From Anaerostipes faecalis (GTDB lineage Bacteria > Bacillota > Clostridia > Lachnospirales > Lachnospiraceae), in the NCBI RefSeq assembly GCF_018982945.1, contig NZ_JABRXE010000011.1, positions 1 through 64,000 of the forward strand: a stretch of DNA of 64,000 nt, given 5' to 3'. Both the position numbers and the translations under genes were made by a program. How positions within the stretch are numbered: position 1 is the first letter of the stretch; the number at the start of each line of letters is the position of its first letter. Below the pieces are notes generated by a model. It did not search any database. It was not told where the DNA came from and saw nothing but the letters and a program-made list of their open reading frames with translations. Positions 25,755 to 34,798 of the stretch are shown here, in pieces.

Positions 25755-25784
25755 ATCATACCATACTGACACCGCTGGTGTCAA
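25755..25784 (-). promoter_or_regulatory. Promoter of the infC operon
   Basis: On the minus strand, TTGACA (25779-25784), 18 bases and TATGAT (25755-25760). The -35 is perfect. Confidence 0.75.
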
Positions 25785-25806
25785 TGGTTTTTCAACTTTT
25801 ATGTCT

Positions 25807-26219
25807 TTAATGCTTTTTACTTTTTTTATCTTCCTCTGCATAGTAACCATATCCATAGTCACCATAAGCAGTAACGCGATCATCAACCTTATTTAATACG
25901 GCTCCAAGAATGCGGATTCCGCCCCTCTTCAGCTGCTTGATCACATCCTGAACAAGTTTACGCTTAATTACCCCCTGCTCAATTACAACAACTGTTCCAT
26001 CGGTACACTGACCAATGATAACCGCATCAATTACCAGCCCCAGTGGTGGTGCATCTACGATTACATAATCAAACTCTTCCCTTCATTAGGTACACTACTG
26101 GTTACCGTAATTGACTTGATTCCATCTCCACAGAATGCAATATTTGTTTTTAACTGATTTAATCCTTCTGCCATTCGATAATCACTGATATCAGGCAGCT
26201 GCATCTTAATTTTTTTCAT
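25807..26219 (-). pseudogene. Broken tyrosine kinase of the CpsD/Wze (BY-kinase) family
   Basis: The N-terminal part (MKKIKMQLPDISDYRMAEGL to the Walker A start PNEGKS) is followed at about 26065-26070 by sequence that belongs much later in the family: FDYVIVDAPPLG with the Walker B aspartate. It then runs to the tyrosine-rich tail AYGDYGYGYYAEED. Roughly 90-100 residues, including Walker A', are missing, and the join is out of frame: translation from the ATG stops after 52 codons. The ATG overlaps the end of the chain-length gene by 14 bases. An intact copy would phosphorylate itself and control polymer length. Confidence 0.85.
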
Positions 26220-26946
26220 GACCCTTACCTTGCCTTCCTAACTTTTTTGTTCTTTTTTTCTCCCCTTTTGCCAATGGCAATTTAGCAAGAGTATTAATTC
26301 CCAGATATTTTTCAATATCTTCTTCTTTTCGGATGGTATCATTCATCATATGACGAACAATAATAACTGCTGATGCCAGAATAAATCCAAGCAATGCACC
26401 AATGATGACATTCTTCAACAGATTCGGACTATCCGGCTCATCTGCCAGATATGCATTCTCAATAATCGTAGGCGCTTTCACATCCATTTTTCTGGATACT
26501 GTCTTTGCAGTAACTTCTGCCAGTTCCTGTGTCATCTCTTTTACCTTTTCAGGATCTTCATCACTTACAGAAATCTGCATAATACGTGTGTCTGCAGGAT
26601 TTTCAATGGAAATCTTCTCTTTCAGTTCTTTATAATCCAGATCCAGTTTAAGATTAGAGATTACCTTTTCCAGTACAGGTCTTGATTCAACAATGACCAT
26701 GTAGTCCTAAGTCAGCTGATTTCCCATGGTGAGATCGGATAACTGTGACAATCCTGATTTAGACACTACATATAATTGTGCTGTAGAAGAATACTTTGGT
26801 GTAATGAGGAATTTTGTAATTCCACCAATAATTCCCGCAAACACTACTGTTGTCAGCAGAATCACCAGAATTTTTTGTTTTAATACAAAAAACAATTCCT
26901 TTAAATCAATCTCGATTTCATCATTCTCATTTTCCAGTTCATACAT
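26206..26946 (-). pseudogene. Chain-length determinant (Wzz/CpsC-type) gene with an in-frame amber codon
   Basis: The full frame of 246 codons encodes two membrane spans (about 23-45 and 170-192) around an extracellular helical domain, ending in a basic cytosolic tail, the CpsC layout. Codon 80 is TAG (26707-26709), between LTMGNQLT and DYMVIVESRPVLEKV. In relatives this position is commonly lysine in a QLTKDY motif, so a single AAG-to-TAG change is the likely cause. The downstream ATG (26700) has no ribosome-binding site. AAGGAG precedes the true start at nine bases. Confidence 0.85.
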
Positions 26947-26959
26947 AAATTTTTTCTCC

Positions 26960-27679
26960 TTAAATATATTTATCCCCAACTACTTTGTCAGCATGATTCT
27001 CAAATTCGCATTCTCCAAACTTCTTACGGATAATACCAAGTCCTTTTTCCATATCAGGACAACGTTTCCCCATATCATGACAATCACTGCCTACAAAGCA
27101 GACAAGTTGTTCTTTTAAAAGCTTCTTACAAAAAGAAGCTCTTTTATCCAGAAGCCCGCCTAAAAAGCTTCCTGTATTTACCTGAAGATAAGCTCCCGTC
27201 TTCACCAATTCCTCAGCCCTGTCCATATGTCCAAAAATAGCTTCATATCTTTCCACATGAGCTATGATCGGTAAAAAGCCTGCATATACCATATCCTGTA
27301 CAGCCTTGAAAATCCTTGAATAAGAATCTCCAACTCCAAATTCCGTCAGGACATATCTGGTACCAGCCATAGTCAAAGCTTTTCCATCTTTCAGATCCTG
27401 TATAGTATCTTTCTGATAATATAATTCACTACCCAGATACAGCTTCATATCCGGATAATATTTCTTTGTTTCTTCTTCTATCTCACGAAACCGTTCCTCA
27501 AGGACCTTACGATCCGGACGGCCAAACTTAGGTCCGTAATGAGGGGTTAAAATAATCCTTCGAACACCCTGATCCCATTCTTCACCTATTAATTTCATAG
27601 AATCACCTAAACACTCTGCCCCATCATCTACGCCATATAAAATATGTGTATGTATATCTGTGATTCCCATACTCTTCAC
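26960..27679 (-). CDS. CpsB/CapC-type tyrosine-protein phosphatase (PHP fold)
   Basis: It is a manganese-dependent phosphatase that removes phosphate from the CpsD kinase tail. PHP metal motifs are DIHTHILYGVDDG near the N-terminus, TPHYGP, GSELYY, AHVERYE and GSDCHD. Length is about 236-239 aa, depending on whether the GTG at 27679 or the ATG at 27670 is used; both have AGG-containing sites. It is followed by the chain-length gene and the kinase, both broken here, so it probably has lost its normal substrate. Confidence 0.88.
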   Translation of the reverse strand: MKSMGITDIHTHILYGVDDGAECLGDSMKLIGEEWDQGVRRIILTPHYGPKFGRPDRKVLEERFREIEEETKKYYPDMKLYLGSELYYQKDTIQDLKDGKALTMAGTRYVLTEFGVGDSYSRIFKAVQDMVYAGFLPIIAHVERYEAIFGHMDRAEELVKTGAYLQVNTGSFLGGLLDKRASFCKKLLKEQLVCFVGSDCHDMGKRCPDMEKGLGIIRKKFGECEFENHADKVVGDKYI

Positions 27680-27832
27680 CTAATACCTTTCTTTATGCAA
27701 AATGATCAATGTGAAGATCTATTTCTCTTCATTATATCCTTTAATTAAGTATTTTTTGTTTCTGCTTTAAGATACCATATTTCTCAGTATACTACAAGCA
27801 TTGTACAATAAAATAAACATTCCTTTTACAAA

Positions 27833-27862
27833 CAAAAGGCACCCTAAACAGGATGCCTCTAC
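27833..27862 (-). terminator. Terminator of prfC
   Basis: AGGCATCCT pairs with AGGGTGCCT (one wobble) around GTTT, followed by TTTGTTTG on the minus strand. Confidence 0.75.
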
Positions 27863-27863
27863 A

Positions 27864-29459
27864 TTACTCTTTACTGAATTCCACAAGTTCCAATCCTTCG
27901 TTACGATCAAGAACAAACTGAATTCCCCATTCATTCTTAAACAGCAGCAATGGATTGCCTCTCATATCTTTCACTTTCTTAACTTCCGCTACTCCACGAA
28001 GCTTACTCATGTCTGTATTACGATCTTTAATCCAGCGAATTGCCTGATATGGAAGTGGCTCTAAACGAATTTCACAATTATATTCATTTTCCAGGCGGTA
28101 TTTCAACACATCAAACTGCAGTGTACCTACAACTCCAACGATGATTTCTGCAAATCCTGCTTCATGCTCCTGGAAAATCTGTATCGCACCTTCCTGGGCA
28201 ATCTGTTCCACACCTTTGACAAACTGTTTACGTTTCATGGAATCCAGCTGAATTACACGGGCAAAATGCTCTGGTGCAAAGGTTGGAATTCCTTCATACT
28301 CAAAATCATCTTTTGGCAGACATACAGTATCTCCAATAGAAAAGATTCCCGGGTCAAACACCCCAATGATATCACCTGCATAAGCTTCCTCAACGATCTT
28401 ACGCTCCTGAGCCATAATCTGCTGAGGCTGGGAAAGACGCATTTTCTTTCCTGTCTGAACATGTTTCACTTCCATGTTGGCTTCAAACTTTCCAGAACAG
28501 ATTCTCATAAAAGCAATTCTGTCTCGATGATTCTTATTCATATTTGCCTGAATCTTAAATACAAAGGCTGAAAAACCATTCTGAGCCGGGTCTACCAATT
28601 CTCCTTTTGACAAACGAGGTAATGGTGTATTAGTCATCTTTAAGAAATGCTCCAAAAACGGCTCTACACCAAAGTTGGTTAAAGCAGAACCGAAAAATAC
28701 CGGTGACAATTCTCCTCTGTGAACTTTTTCCATATCAAGTTCAGCTGCTGCCCCATCCAGCAATTCGATTTCATCCATTAAAGTATCATAGAAATCTTCT
28801 CCAATGAGCTCTTTTGCCTGATCATCATTGGCAGAAATAATAGTTTCTTTTGCCTCTTTAGCTCCACCTGTGGAAACCGCTTCAAAACGAAGAATATTTT
28901 CAGATGCTCTTTCATATACACCCTTAAACTCTTTTCCACAGCCGATCGGCCAGTTAATCGGACATGTTTCAATTCCAAGGACTTTTTCGATATCATCCAG
29001 CAAATCAAAAGAATCCTTGGCTTCACGGTCCATCTTATTGATAAATGTAAAAATCGGGATATGACGCATGACACAGACTTTAAATAATTTAATAGTCTGA
29101 GGTTCTACACCTTTGGAAGCATCAATAACCATGACCGCACAGTCAGCAGCCATCAGTGTACGATAGGTATCCTCTGAAAAGTCCTCATGTCCCGGTGTAT
29201 CCAGAATATTGATACATTTTCCTTCATATTCAAACTGTAACACAGATGAAGTAACGGAAATACCTCTTTCCTTTTCAATTTCCATCCAGTCAGAAACTGC
29301 ATGCTTAGAGTTTGCCTTTCCTTTTACAGAACCAGCCGTATTAATAGCTCCTCCATACAGGAGAAATTTCTCAGTTAATGTTGTTTTACCAGCATCGGGA
29401 TGGGAGATAATCGCAAATGTACGTCTCCGTCCGATTTCCTGCTCTATATTATTCGCCAT
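27864..29459 (-). CDS. prfC: Peptide chain release factor 3
   Basis: It is a translational GTPase that recycles RF1/RF2 after termination. The G domain shows SHPDAGKTT, the switch segment RGISVTSS, DTPGHEDF and NKMDR. Length 531 aa is typical. It sits inside the polysaccharide region but has its own terminator and a distinct upstream gap, so it is probably an independent unit. Confidence 0.95.
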   Translation of the reverse strand: MANNIEQEIGRRRTFAIISHPDAGKTTLTEKFLLYGGAINTAGSVKGKANSKHAVSDWMEIEKERGISVTSSVLQFEYEGKCINILDTPGHEDFSEDTYRTLMAADCAVMVIDASKGVEPQTIKLFKVCVMRHIPIFTFINKMDREAKDSFDLLDDIEKVLGIETCPINWPIGCGKEFKGVYERASENILRFEAVSTGGAKEAKETIISANDDQAKELIGEDFYDTLMDEIELLDGAAAELDMEKVHRGELSPVFFGSALTNFGVEPFLEHFLKMTNTPLPRLSKGELVDPAQNGFSAFVFKIQANMNKNHRDRIAFMRICSGKFEANMEVKHVQTGKKMRLSQPQQIMAQERKIVEEAYAGDIIGVFDPGIFSIGDTVCLPKDDFEYEGIPTFAPEHFARVIQLDSMKRKQFVKGVEQIAQEGAIQIFQEHEAGFAEIIVGVVGTLQFDVLKYRLENEYNCEIRLEPLPYQAIRWIKDRNTDMSKLRGVAEVKKVKDMRGNPLLLFKNEWGIQFVLDRNEGLELVEFSKE

Positions 29460-29550
29460 GATAGTATCCTCTTCCTATTTTAATTCAAAAATGCACACAT
29501 CATTGTATTATAGCACAGATTATCATGGTTGAATATCAGAATTGATGTAT

Positions 29551-30549
29551 TTATTTTAAATCACTAAACAGATCTTCTTTGTAAAATCCTTCTTCAATCA
29601 GCTTCTTAAAGCTCTGTACAACAGTCTCTTTATCCTCTTTATATGTAACTCCAAACCATTTATCATCAGTTTCCAGTACCTTTACAGATACTTTATTTTC
29701 ACGGAGCAGCTGTCCGATGATGATTGGCAGAAGATATTCCACTTTTAATGGATTTCCCGGCTGTGTTTCTTTAAAGAATTCTACAAAACCTTGTTCCAGT
29801 ACAGGGAGGAATTCCGGTGTCAATCCCCACATATTCATGGAAACATAGGAATCTGCATCAATCTCTTTTCCATCTGCTACTGCACCATTGGCAGTTTTTT
29901 CAATATTACCGGTCTCAATGACATCACTCAGATATCTGTCATCACCTACTTTACAGATACCTCTGGTTACACCACCGTTATCACTTAATGTATTCTTCAG
30001 GATAAAACCTGCCATACAGAAATCCATTGGTCTGGCAGGATCATATGTCAGAAGGAAATACAGATCTTCACTGCTGTTTGTTTCCTCTTCAATCTGTCTG
30101 GCAGGATTATATGTCAGAAGGAAATCATGAATTTTCACAAATGCTTCCTTTCCATAATAATCGTCTGCATTGATGACTACAAATGGCTCATGGATCAAAT
30201 CTTTGGCAGCAAGCACTGCCTGTCCTGTTCCCCATGGTTTCTTACGATCTTCCGGTACAGTCACTCCCTCCGGAACATCATTCAGATCCTGGAATGCATA
30301 TCCGATCTCCACACCCATCTTTTTGCATAGTTCTTCCATGCGGTTTCCAATCATCTCCTGGAAATCAGCCTCAATATCCTTACGGATAATAAAAACTATC
30401 TTATTGAAACCAGCTTCAATAGCATCATGAATAGAATAATCCATAATAATCTCATTATGTAAGCCAACCGGCTCCAACTGTTTGATTCCACCACCGAAAC
30501 GAGAACCGATTCCGGCAGCCATGATTAATAATGTTGTTCTCTTTATCAT
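29551..30549 (-). CDS. Sugar-nucleotide nucleotidyltransferase family protein
   Basis: The N-terminal pyrophosphorylase loop AAGIGSRFGGGIKQL and the VINADDYYG metal-binding segment identify an NTP-transferase of the UTP-/sugar-1-phosphate group; the sugar is not determined. The ATG at 30549 is used because AGAGGT lies upstream; the frame is open to 30594. 332 aa. An in-frame 66-base duplication puts two FLLTY(N/D)PAR units in the middle of the protein, between the nucleotide and sugar lobes. It probably supplies an activated sugar for the local polysaccharide. Confidence 0.8.
   Translation of the reverse strand: MIKRTTLLIMAAGIGSRFGGGIKQLEPVGLHNEIIMDYSIHDAIEAGFNKIVFIIRKDIEADFQEMIGNRMEELCKKMGVEIGYAFQDLNDVPEGVTVPEDRKKPWGTGQAVLAAKDLIHEPFVVINADDYYGKEAFVKIHDFLLTYNPARQIEEETNSSEDLYFLLTYDPARPMDFCMAGFILKNTLSDNGGVTRGICKVGDDRYLSDVIETGNIEKTANGAVADGKEIDADSYVSMNMWGLTPEFLPVLEQGFVEFFKETQPGNPLKVEYLLPIIIGQLLRENKVSVKVLETDDKWFGVTYKEDKETVVQSFKKLIEEGFYKEDLFSDLK
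30031..30125. repeat. Direct repeat of 29 bases with a 66-base period inside the nucleotidyltransferase
   Basis: TCTGGCAGGATCATATGTCA at 30031-30050 recurs with one change at 30097-30116, and both copies continue GAAGGAAAT. The period is 22 codons, so the frame is kept. Confidence 0.85.
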
Positions 30550-30594
30550 AATATTAACCTCTTCTCTCAATTTTCCCTTAATAAATTCTATCAA

Positions 30595-30971
30595 ACCACC
30601 TGTCAGACTTTTCTCATCATTAATAAATTAATTTGTATTGTAATATTCTTTGGATATCAATGTTTATAACATAAACATCTAGTCACTATAAAATATAACC
30701 TTTTTATCTTTAGCCATTTTTAATGAATTTTTACTATATTGTCTGTATTCTGGAACTTCTTTTTCCAAACTCCTCATTTTTAATTCCCATTGACACCTTT
30801 TAAAAAGTATTCAAAATATATATGATGTAATTGTCTCCTTCTCCAAATTTCTTATCAGATATTTTCAAGGATTATTCCATTATTTTTGATTCATCATCAA
30901 TCCTTGAAAACATTTATATATCTTCTCATAATCAAATAGTATAATAGATTCTAATTTATGTAATTTTCTTT
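30595..30971. other. AT-rich gap with a 12-bp inverted repeat
   Basis: There is no gene. TTTTCAAGGATT at 30862-30873 and AATCCTTGAAAA at 30899-30910 are exact complements 25 bases apart, just after the sugar transferase gene; without a T run this is at most a weak terminator. The rest is low-complexity AT-rich sequence, likely holding the promoter of the nucleotidyltransferase. Confidence 0.5.
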
Positions 30972-32396
30972 TTACCTTGCTCCACTCTCATTACTTAACA
31001 CCACTTGTACCGTCTTAAACAATATCTCAATATCTCTCTTTAAACTCCAGTTATCTATGTAATCTACATCCATATTTACGATTTCTTCAAAATCTGTAAT
31101 ATCACTGCGTCCGCTAACCTGCCATACTCCGGTCAGTCCCGGTGTCATACTGAGACGTTTTTTATGATATCCGTCATATTGCTCAAACTCGTCCACTGTT
31201 GGCGGTCTGGTTCCCACCAGACTCATATCTCCTTTTAACACATTCCAGAACTGAGGCAGCTCATCAATACTGGTCTTTCGAATAAATTTACCGATTTTCG
31301 TAATTCTCGGATCATCTTTCATCTTAAACATAAGACCATTCATCTCATTCTGCTTCATCAGTTCCTTTTTCCGCTCTTCTGCATCCACATACATAGACCG
31401 GAATTTATAGATCTTGAAAATTCTTCCATTCCTTCCCACACGTTTCTGTGAAAAGAAGATTGGTCCAGGAGACTCCAGTTTAATCAATGGTCCTACAATC
31501 AACGTCGCAATACCTGTAATAAACAGACCTACCAGGCCTCCCAAGATATCCAGTACTCTTTTGGCAATCAGCATTCTCAAAGACATTTCTTTTCCTGTGA
31601 AAGTCACTGCATAATATCCTCCGACTTTATCCAAAGCCTTGGAAATATTAATATTCATATCAAACAGGTCAATGTTCATATTGACCTTGATTCCCATATC
31701 CTCAACATTTTGAATTATCATATCCATTGGAGATATTTCTGATGTTGGAACGTGGATAAATACTTCATCCACCACAGATCTCGTTGCATACAGATACATG
31801 GTACGATAATCTGCCACAACAGGGATTCCCAGCACATACTCTCCTATCATATTTTTGTCTGTAATAATAACATCTGTAACCCAGATATCCCATGCCTTCT
31901 CTTCAATTACCCTCTGAACCACTTTTTCTGCCCTGTCTGCTGTCGTGATAATCAGCATTTTTCTTGCCATACTGGTGTTCTTTCTATTCTTCAAAACATA
32001 TTTGCGATAACCACGATGTACAATCAGCATCCAAAAGAAACTAAACGCCAGAGTTGTCAGATAAATAAATCTGGAATAATCATCTGCATCTTTCATTAAG
32101 TAAGCAATGGTTGCCACAAATGTTCCTGCCAGTAAGTTGGTTTTCACATTGCAGATCAGCTCTTCTTTCAATGTCCGTTTAAAAAAATCCAGATTCGGAT
32201 AAAACAATATATAAATCAAAGCCAATCCAAATACCATAATAAGCCAGCGATGATAGATATTTACATCAAACACCCAATACTGATGTACTTTAAAAGAAAG
32301 TCTTATATAAGTCATCAGAAAATATCCTATGGTTATTCCCATCATATCTCCGGCAAATATGATTAAATTCTGAAGTTGTGAACGCTTTAAACCCAT
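30972..32396 (-). CDS. Polyprenyl-phosphate hexose-1-phosphate transferase (exopolysaccharide initiating enzyme)
   Basis: It transfers a sugar phosphate to undecaprenyl phosphate, the first step of exopolysaccharide repeat synthesis. Four to five membrane spans fill residues 10-130, then comes a soluble nucleotide-binding-like domain. After a further span near 285-305, the catalytic bacterial sugar transferase domain shows KRVGRNGRIFKIYKFRSM, RKTSIDELPQFWNVLKGDMS and GTRPP. 474 aa fits the WbaP/WcaJ/CpsE family. It follows the LCP gene. The transferred sugar cannot be read from sequence. Confidence 0.92.
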   Translation of the reverse strand: MGLKRSQLQNLIIFAGDMMGITIGYFLMTYIRLSFKVHQYWVFDVNIYHRWLIMVFGLALIYILFYPNLDFFKRTLKEELICNVKTNLLAGTFVATIAYLMKDADDYSRFIYLTTLAFSFFWMLIVHRGYRKYVLKNRKNTSMARKMLIITTADRAEKVVQRVIEEKAWDIWVTDVIITDKNMIGEYVLGIPVVADYRTMYLYATRSVVDEVFIHVPTSEISPMDMIIQNVEDMGIKVNMNIDLFDMNINISKALDKVGGYYAVTFTGKEMSLRMLIAKRVLDILGGLVGLFITGIATLIVGPLIKLESPGPIFFSQKRVGRNGRIFKIYKFRSMYVDAEERKKELMKQNEMNGLMFKMKDDPRITKIGKFIRKTSIDELPQFWNVLKGDMSLVGTRPPTVDEFEQYDGYHKKRLSMTPGLTGVWQVSGRSDITDFEEIVNMDVDYIDNWSLKRDIEILFKTVQVVLSNESGAR

Positions 32397-32539
32397 TTTA
32401 ATCCCCTTTTTCCATACTGCCTCTTACAATCATTTGTATAATTACTATCATATTGTTTTTATACTGCAGATTCTAACATTGTTTTCCATTTTTTTCACGT
32501 TCTTTTTCTCACACAATATATTAAATATATATCTTCAAT

Positions 32540-33574
32540 TTATTCTAATTCTTCATTTGGTGTAGAGGCTACCTGACTGATTCGATCACTGATTTCCTGT
32601 ACCTGAGAAGAAGGTTTATAATCTTTATCGTTAAATAAGTATTTGTGCAGTTCTTTTACATTGCTTTCCAAAGTAACCGGAACTCCATACCATACTCCGC
32701 CAATTTTTCCACCCCATAACTTTGTTGGGAATCCTTTGGTCTCTTCCATATTATATTTTGCCAGATAGGCTAAAATATCTGTAACTTCACCTGATGAGTA
32801 GTTGGTGCTGATCTTATCCATCATGGTATTAACAATATCAATTAATTCCATTGGATTCTTCTGTTTTGCTGTTTCAAAGACTTTCAACAGTACAGTACGC
32901 TGGCGTTCTGCACGTTTATAATCTCCCCCTGCAGTATATCGGATTCTGGAATAAGCAACAGCCTGGGTTCCATCTACTTTTTGAGTACCTGCTTCTGTAA
33001 TGTGCTCTGAATCTGTCTTATCAACTTTATTTATCTCATCAATATAACCATTGATATATTTTATCTCAGAATCAGTAATATCCAGCTGAATTCCTCCAAG
33101 ATCGTCAATGACCTCTGCCACATTTCCAAAATTCACGGTAATATATTTATCAATATTCAAATCAAAATTACGGTTTAATGTATCCATTGCCAGTTCCGGT
33201 CCGCCAAAAGAATGAGCATGGGTAATCTTATCCAGTCCATGTCCTTTAATATCCACATAGCAGTCACGAAATACAGATGCCACTTTAATTTCCTTAGTCT
33301 CATGATTTACATTTGCAATCATCAGAGAATCAGATCGTGTCCCCTTTCCCAGCTGTTTTGATCTGGAATCCACTCCAAAAATTGCAAAAGTCTCTGTCCC
33401 TTCTGTTAATTCCTCATGTGCTTCTGTTGTCATCTCACTTTTTAACTGCTCTTCTTTCATCTCTGCAGCTTTGTCATCTTTTGTAAAGAAAAGAACCTTA
33501 ACGATAACGATACAGAGAACAGCAATAAGAGCAATCAAAATTCCATTTATAACTTTCTTTCTCTTCGAATTCAT
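32540..33574 (-). CDS. LytR-CpsA-Psr (LCP) family wall-polymer ligase
   Basis: It attaches polysaccharide or teichoic-type polymer to peptidoglycan outside the membrane. One N-terminal membrane span (about 9-29) precedes the LCP domain, with GVDSRSKQLGKGTRSDSLM and VASVFRDCYVDIKGHG-type segments carrying the conserved Asp and Arg residues. 344 aa. AAGGGGG precedes the ATG. It begins the polysaccharide region and likely acts on its product. Confidence 0.92.
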   Translation of the reverse strand: MNSKRKKVINGILIALIAVLCIVIVKVLFFTKDDKAAEMKEEQLKSEMTTEAHEELTEGTETFAIFGVDSRSKQLGKGTRSDSLMIANVNHETKEIKVASVFRDCYVDIKGHGLDKITHAHSFGGPELAMDTLNRNFDLNIDKYITVNFGNVAEVIDDLGGIQLDITDSEIKYINGYIDEINKVDKTDSEHITEAGTQKVDGTQAVAYSRIRYTAGGDYKRAERQRTVLLKVFETAKQKNPMELIDIVNTMMDKISTNYSSGEVTDILAYLAKYNMEETKGFPTKLWGGKIGGVWYGVPVTLESNVKELHKYLFNDKDYKPSSQVQEISDRISQVASTPNEELE

Positions 33575-33687
33575 ATTCTAATCCCCCTTGTATATTTTGT
33601 TGCTATTATCCGCTATTTTACTATTTTTACGAAAAAAAATTCTACTATGTACTAAATAAAAATCAATTTACATAGTTTTTACATAAA

Positions 33688-33703
33688 TAAGAATATATTC
33701 TTA
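33688..33703. promoter_or_regulatory. 16-base AT-rich palindrome upstream of the LCP gene
   Basis: TAAGAATATATTCTTA is a perfect palindrome about 115 bases before the LCP start. It may be an operator; AT-rich palindromes also arise by chance here. Confidence 0.25.
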
Positions 33704-33730
33704 AATTCAACAATATTCTTTATAAATTAA

Positions 33731-33758
33731 CAAAAAAAATAAAGCGGACAAGTCCGCT
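33731..33758 (-). terminator. Hairpin with T run, second terminator after the HAD gene
   Basis: AGCGGAC and GTCCGCT pair across two bases, followed on the minus strand by TTATTTTTTTTG. It closely resembles the hairpin at 18917-18942. Confidence 0.7.
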
Positions 33759-33775
33759 ATCAACTTCCTATGCAA

Positions 33776-33818
33776 CAAAAAAAGAACCGCTTCGCAGCTG
33801 TTGGATACGAAACGATTC
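33776..33818 (-). terminator. First terminator after the HAD gene
   Basis: GAATCGTTTCG pairs along 11 bases (two G-T wobbles) with CGAAGCGGTTC, then TTTTTTTG on the minus strand. Confidence 0.8.
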
Positions 33819-33945
33819 TTCCATGAAAAGAGAGGATTAAAAAAATTATATGAAAAATTATATTTTTAGTATATCAGAATCCTCCCCTGATACAATATAT
33901 TGCCTATAAACAATTCTAAAGTAATTATAAACTGTTCTTAAAAAA

Positions 33946-34785
33946 CTAAAAATTCTTGTGAAAGTCTTCAAAAATGAACTTAGGCACACCATCATTCTCA
34001 CAGCTTTCCAAAATACCGTCTGCATATTCCATGATCTCTGGAAGAGCATTGGCTGGAACATAGCTTCGATCTGCTGCCTGGAGCATTTCCAGATCGTTAT
34101 AATTGTCCCCAAAAGCAACTATTTCATCCACATCTAACTGATCTGCCAGCATTTTAATCGTAGACGCTTTGGAAACACTGGAATTAAATACGTCAAGAAA
34201 ATAATCATCTGCATATACATTTTTATTTAAAACACCATATATGTTTTCAGCAGTAGAGTTAATACGTGCCTGCACCCTCTTGACTTTTTCTTCCAATCCA
34301 AAAACTACACAATAAAAAGGTGTATATTGAGAATCAGGTGCAGCAAACTGTGGCATGTCTACGATACGTCCCTCATATCTGGAACGGCGTTTATTAAAAT
34401 ATGCCTGATCTTCCGGAGTATAAAGAGGATTATGGAACATGCAGATTTCCTCATTTTTTAACGCATACATATACCCGGTACATTTTTCTTCCCTTAGAAT
34501 CTGCCCCATAATATCAATATCAGAGGCAGCAAGCTCTGCCACATAAGTATAATGCCTTGTCTGCCAGTTATACATGGCAACACCATTATTTAAAATAATA
34601 GGAATCTGGAAATTCAGATCTTTAATTCGCGGTGTGGCTGATGTAAGATTTCTTGCTGTCGCAATACTGATGATTGCTCCTTCATGGATTAACTGATTGA
34701 TAGTATCCACAGCAAAAGGTGATAAGAATTCATTACTGCCAAGCAACGTTCCATCCAGATCCGATATATATAATGTTTTTTTCAT
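33946..34785 (-). CDS. Cof-type HAD-superfamily phosphatase
   Basis: It is a class IIB HAD hydrolase acting on a small phosphate ester, probably a sugar phosphate. Motif I is SDLDGTLLG near residue 8, the lysine of motif III is in the SKASTIKML stretch, and motif IV is AFGDNYNDLEML. The ATG at 34785 has AAGGAA upstream and lies just after the epimerase stop. 279 aa. It is paired with the aldose epimerase, which suggests a sugar-phosphate role. Confidence 0.88.
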   Translation of the reverse strand: MKKTLYISDLDGTLLGSNEFLSPFAVDTINQLIHEGAIISIATARNLTSATPRIKDLNFQIPIILNNGVAMYNWQTRHYTYVAELAASDIDIMGQILREEKCTGYMYALKNEEICMFHNPLYTPEDQAYFNKRRSRYEGRIVDMPQFAAPDSQYTPFYCVVFGLEEKVKRVQARINSTAENIYGVLNKNVYADDYFLDVFNSSVSKASTIKMLADQLDVDEIVAFGDNYNDLEMLQAADRSYVPANALPEIMEYADGILESCENDGVPKFIFEDFHKNF

Positions 34786-34798
34786 CAGTAACTTCCTT

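Noticed and set aside
26700-26715. Programmed stop-codon readthrough or recoding in the chain-length gene
   Set aside because: No hairpin or selenocysteine-type context follows the TAG, the neighbouring kinase gene is also broken, and other genes nearby use standard stops; a nonsense mutation is the simpler reading.
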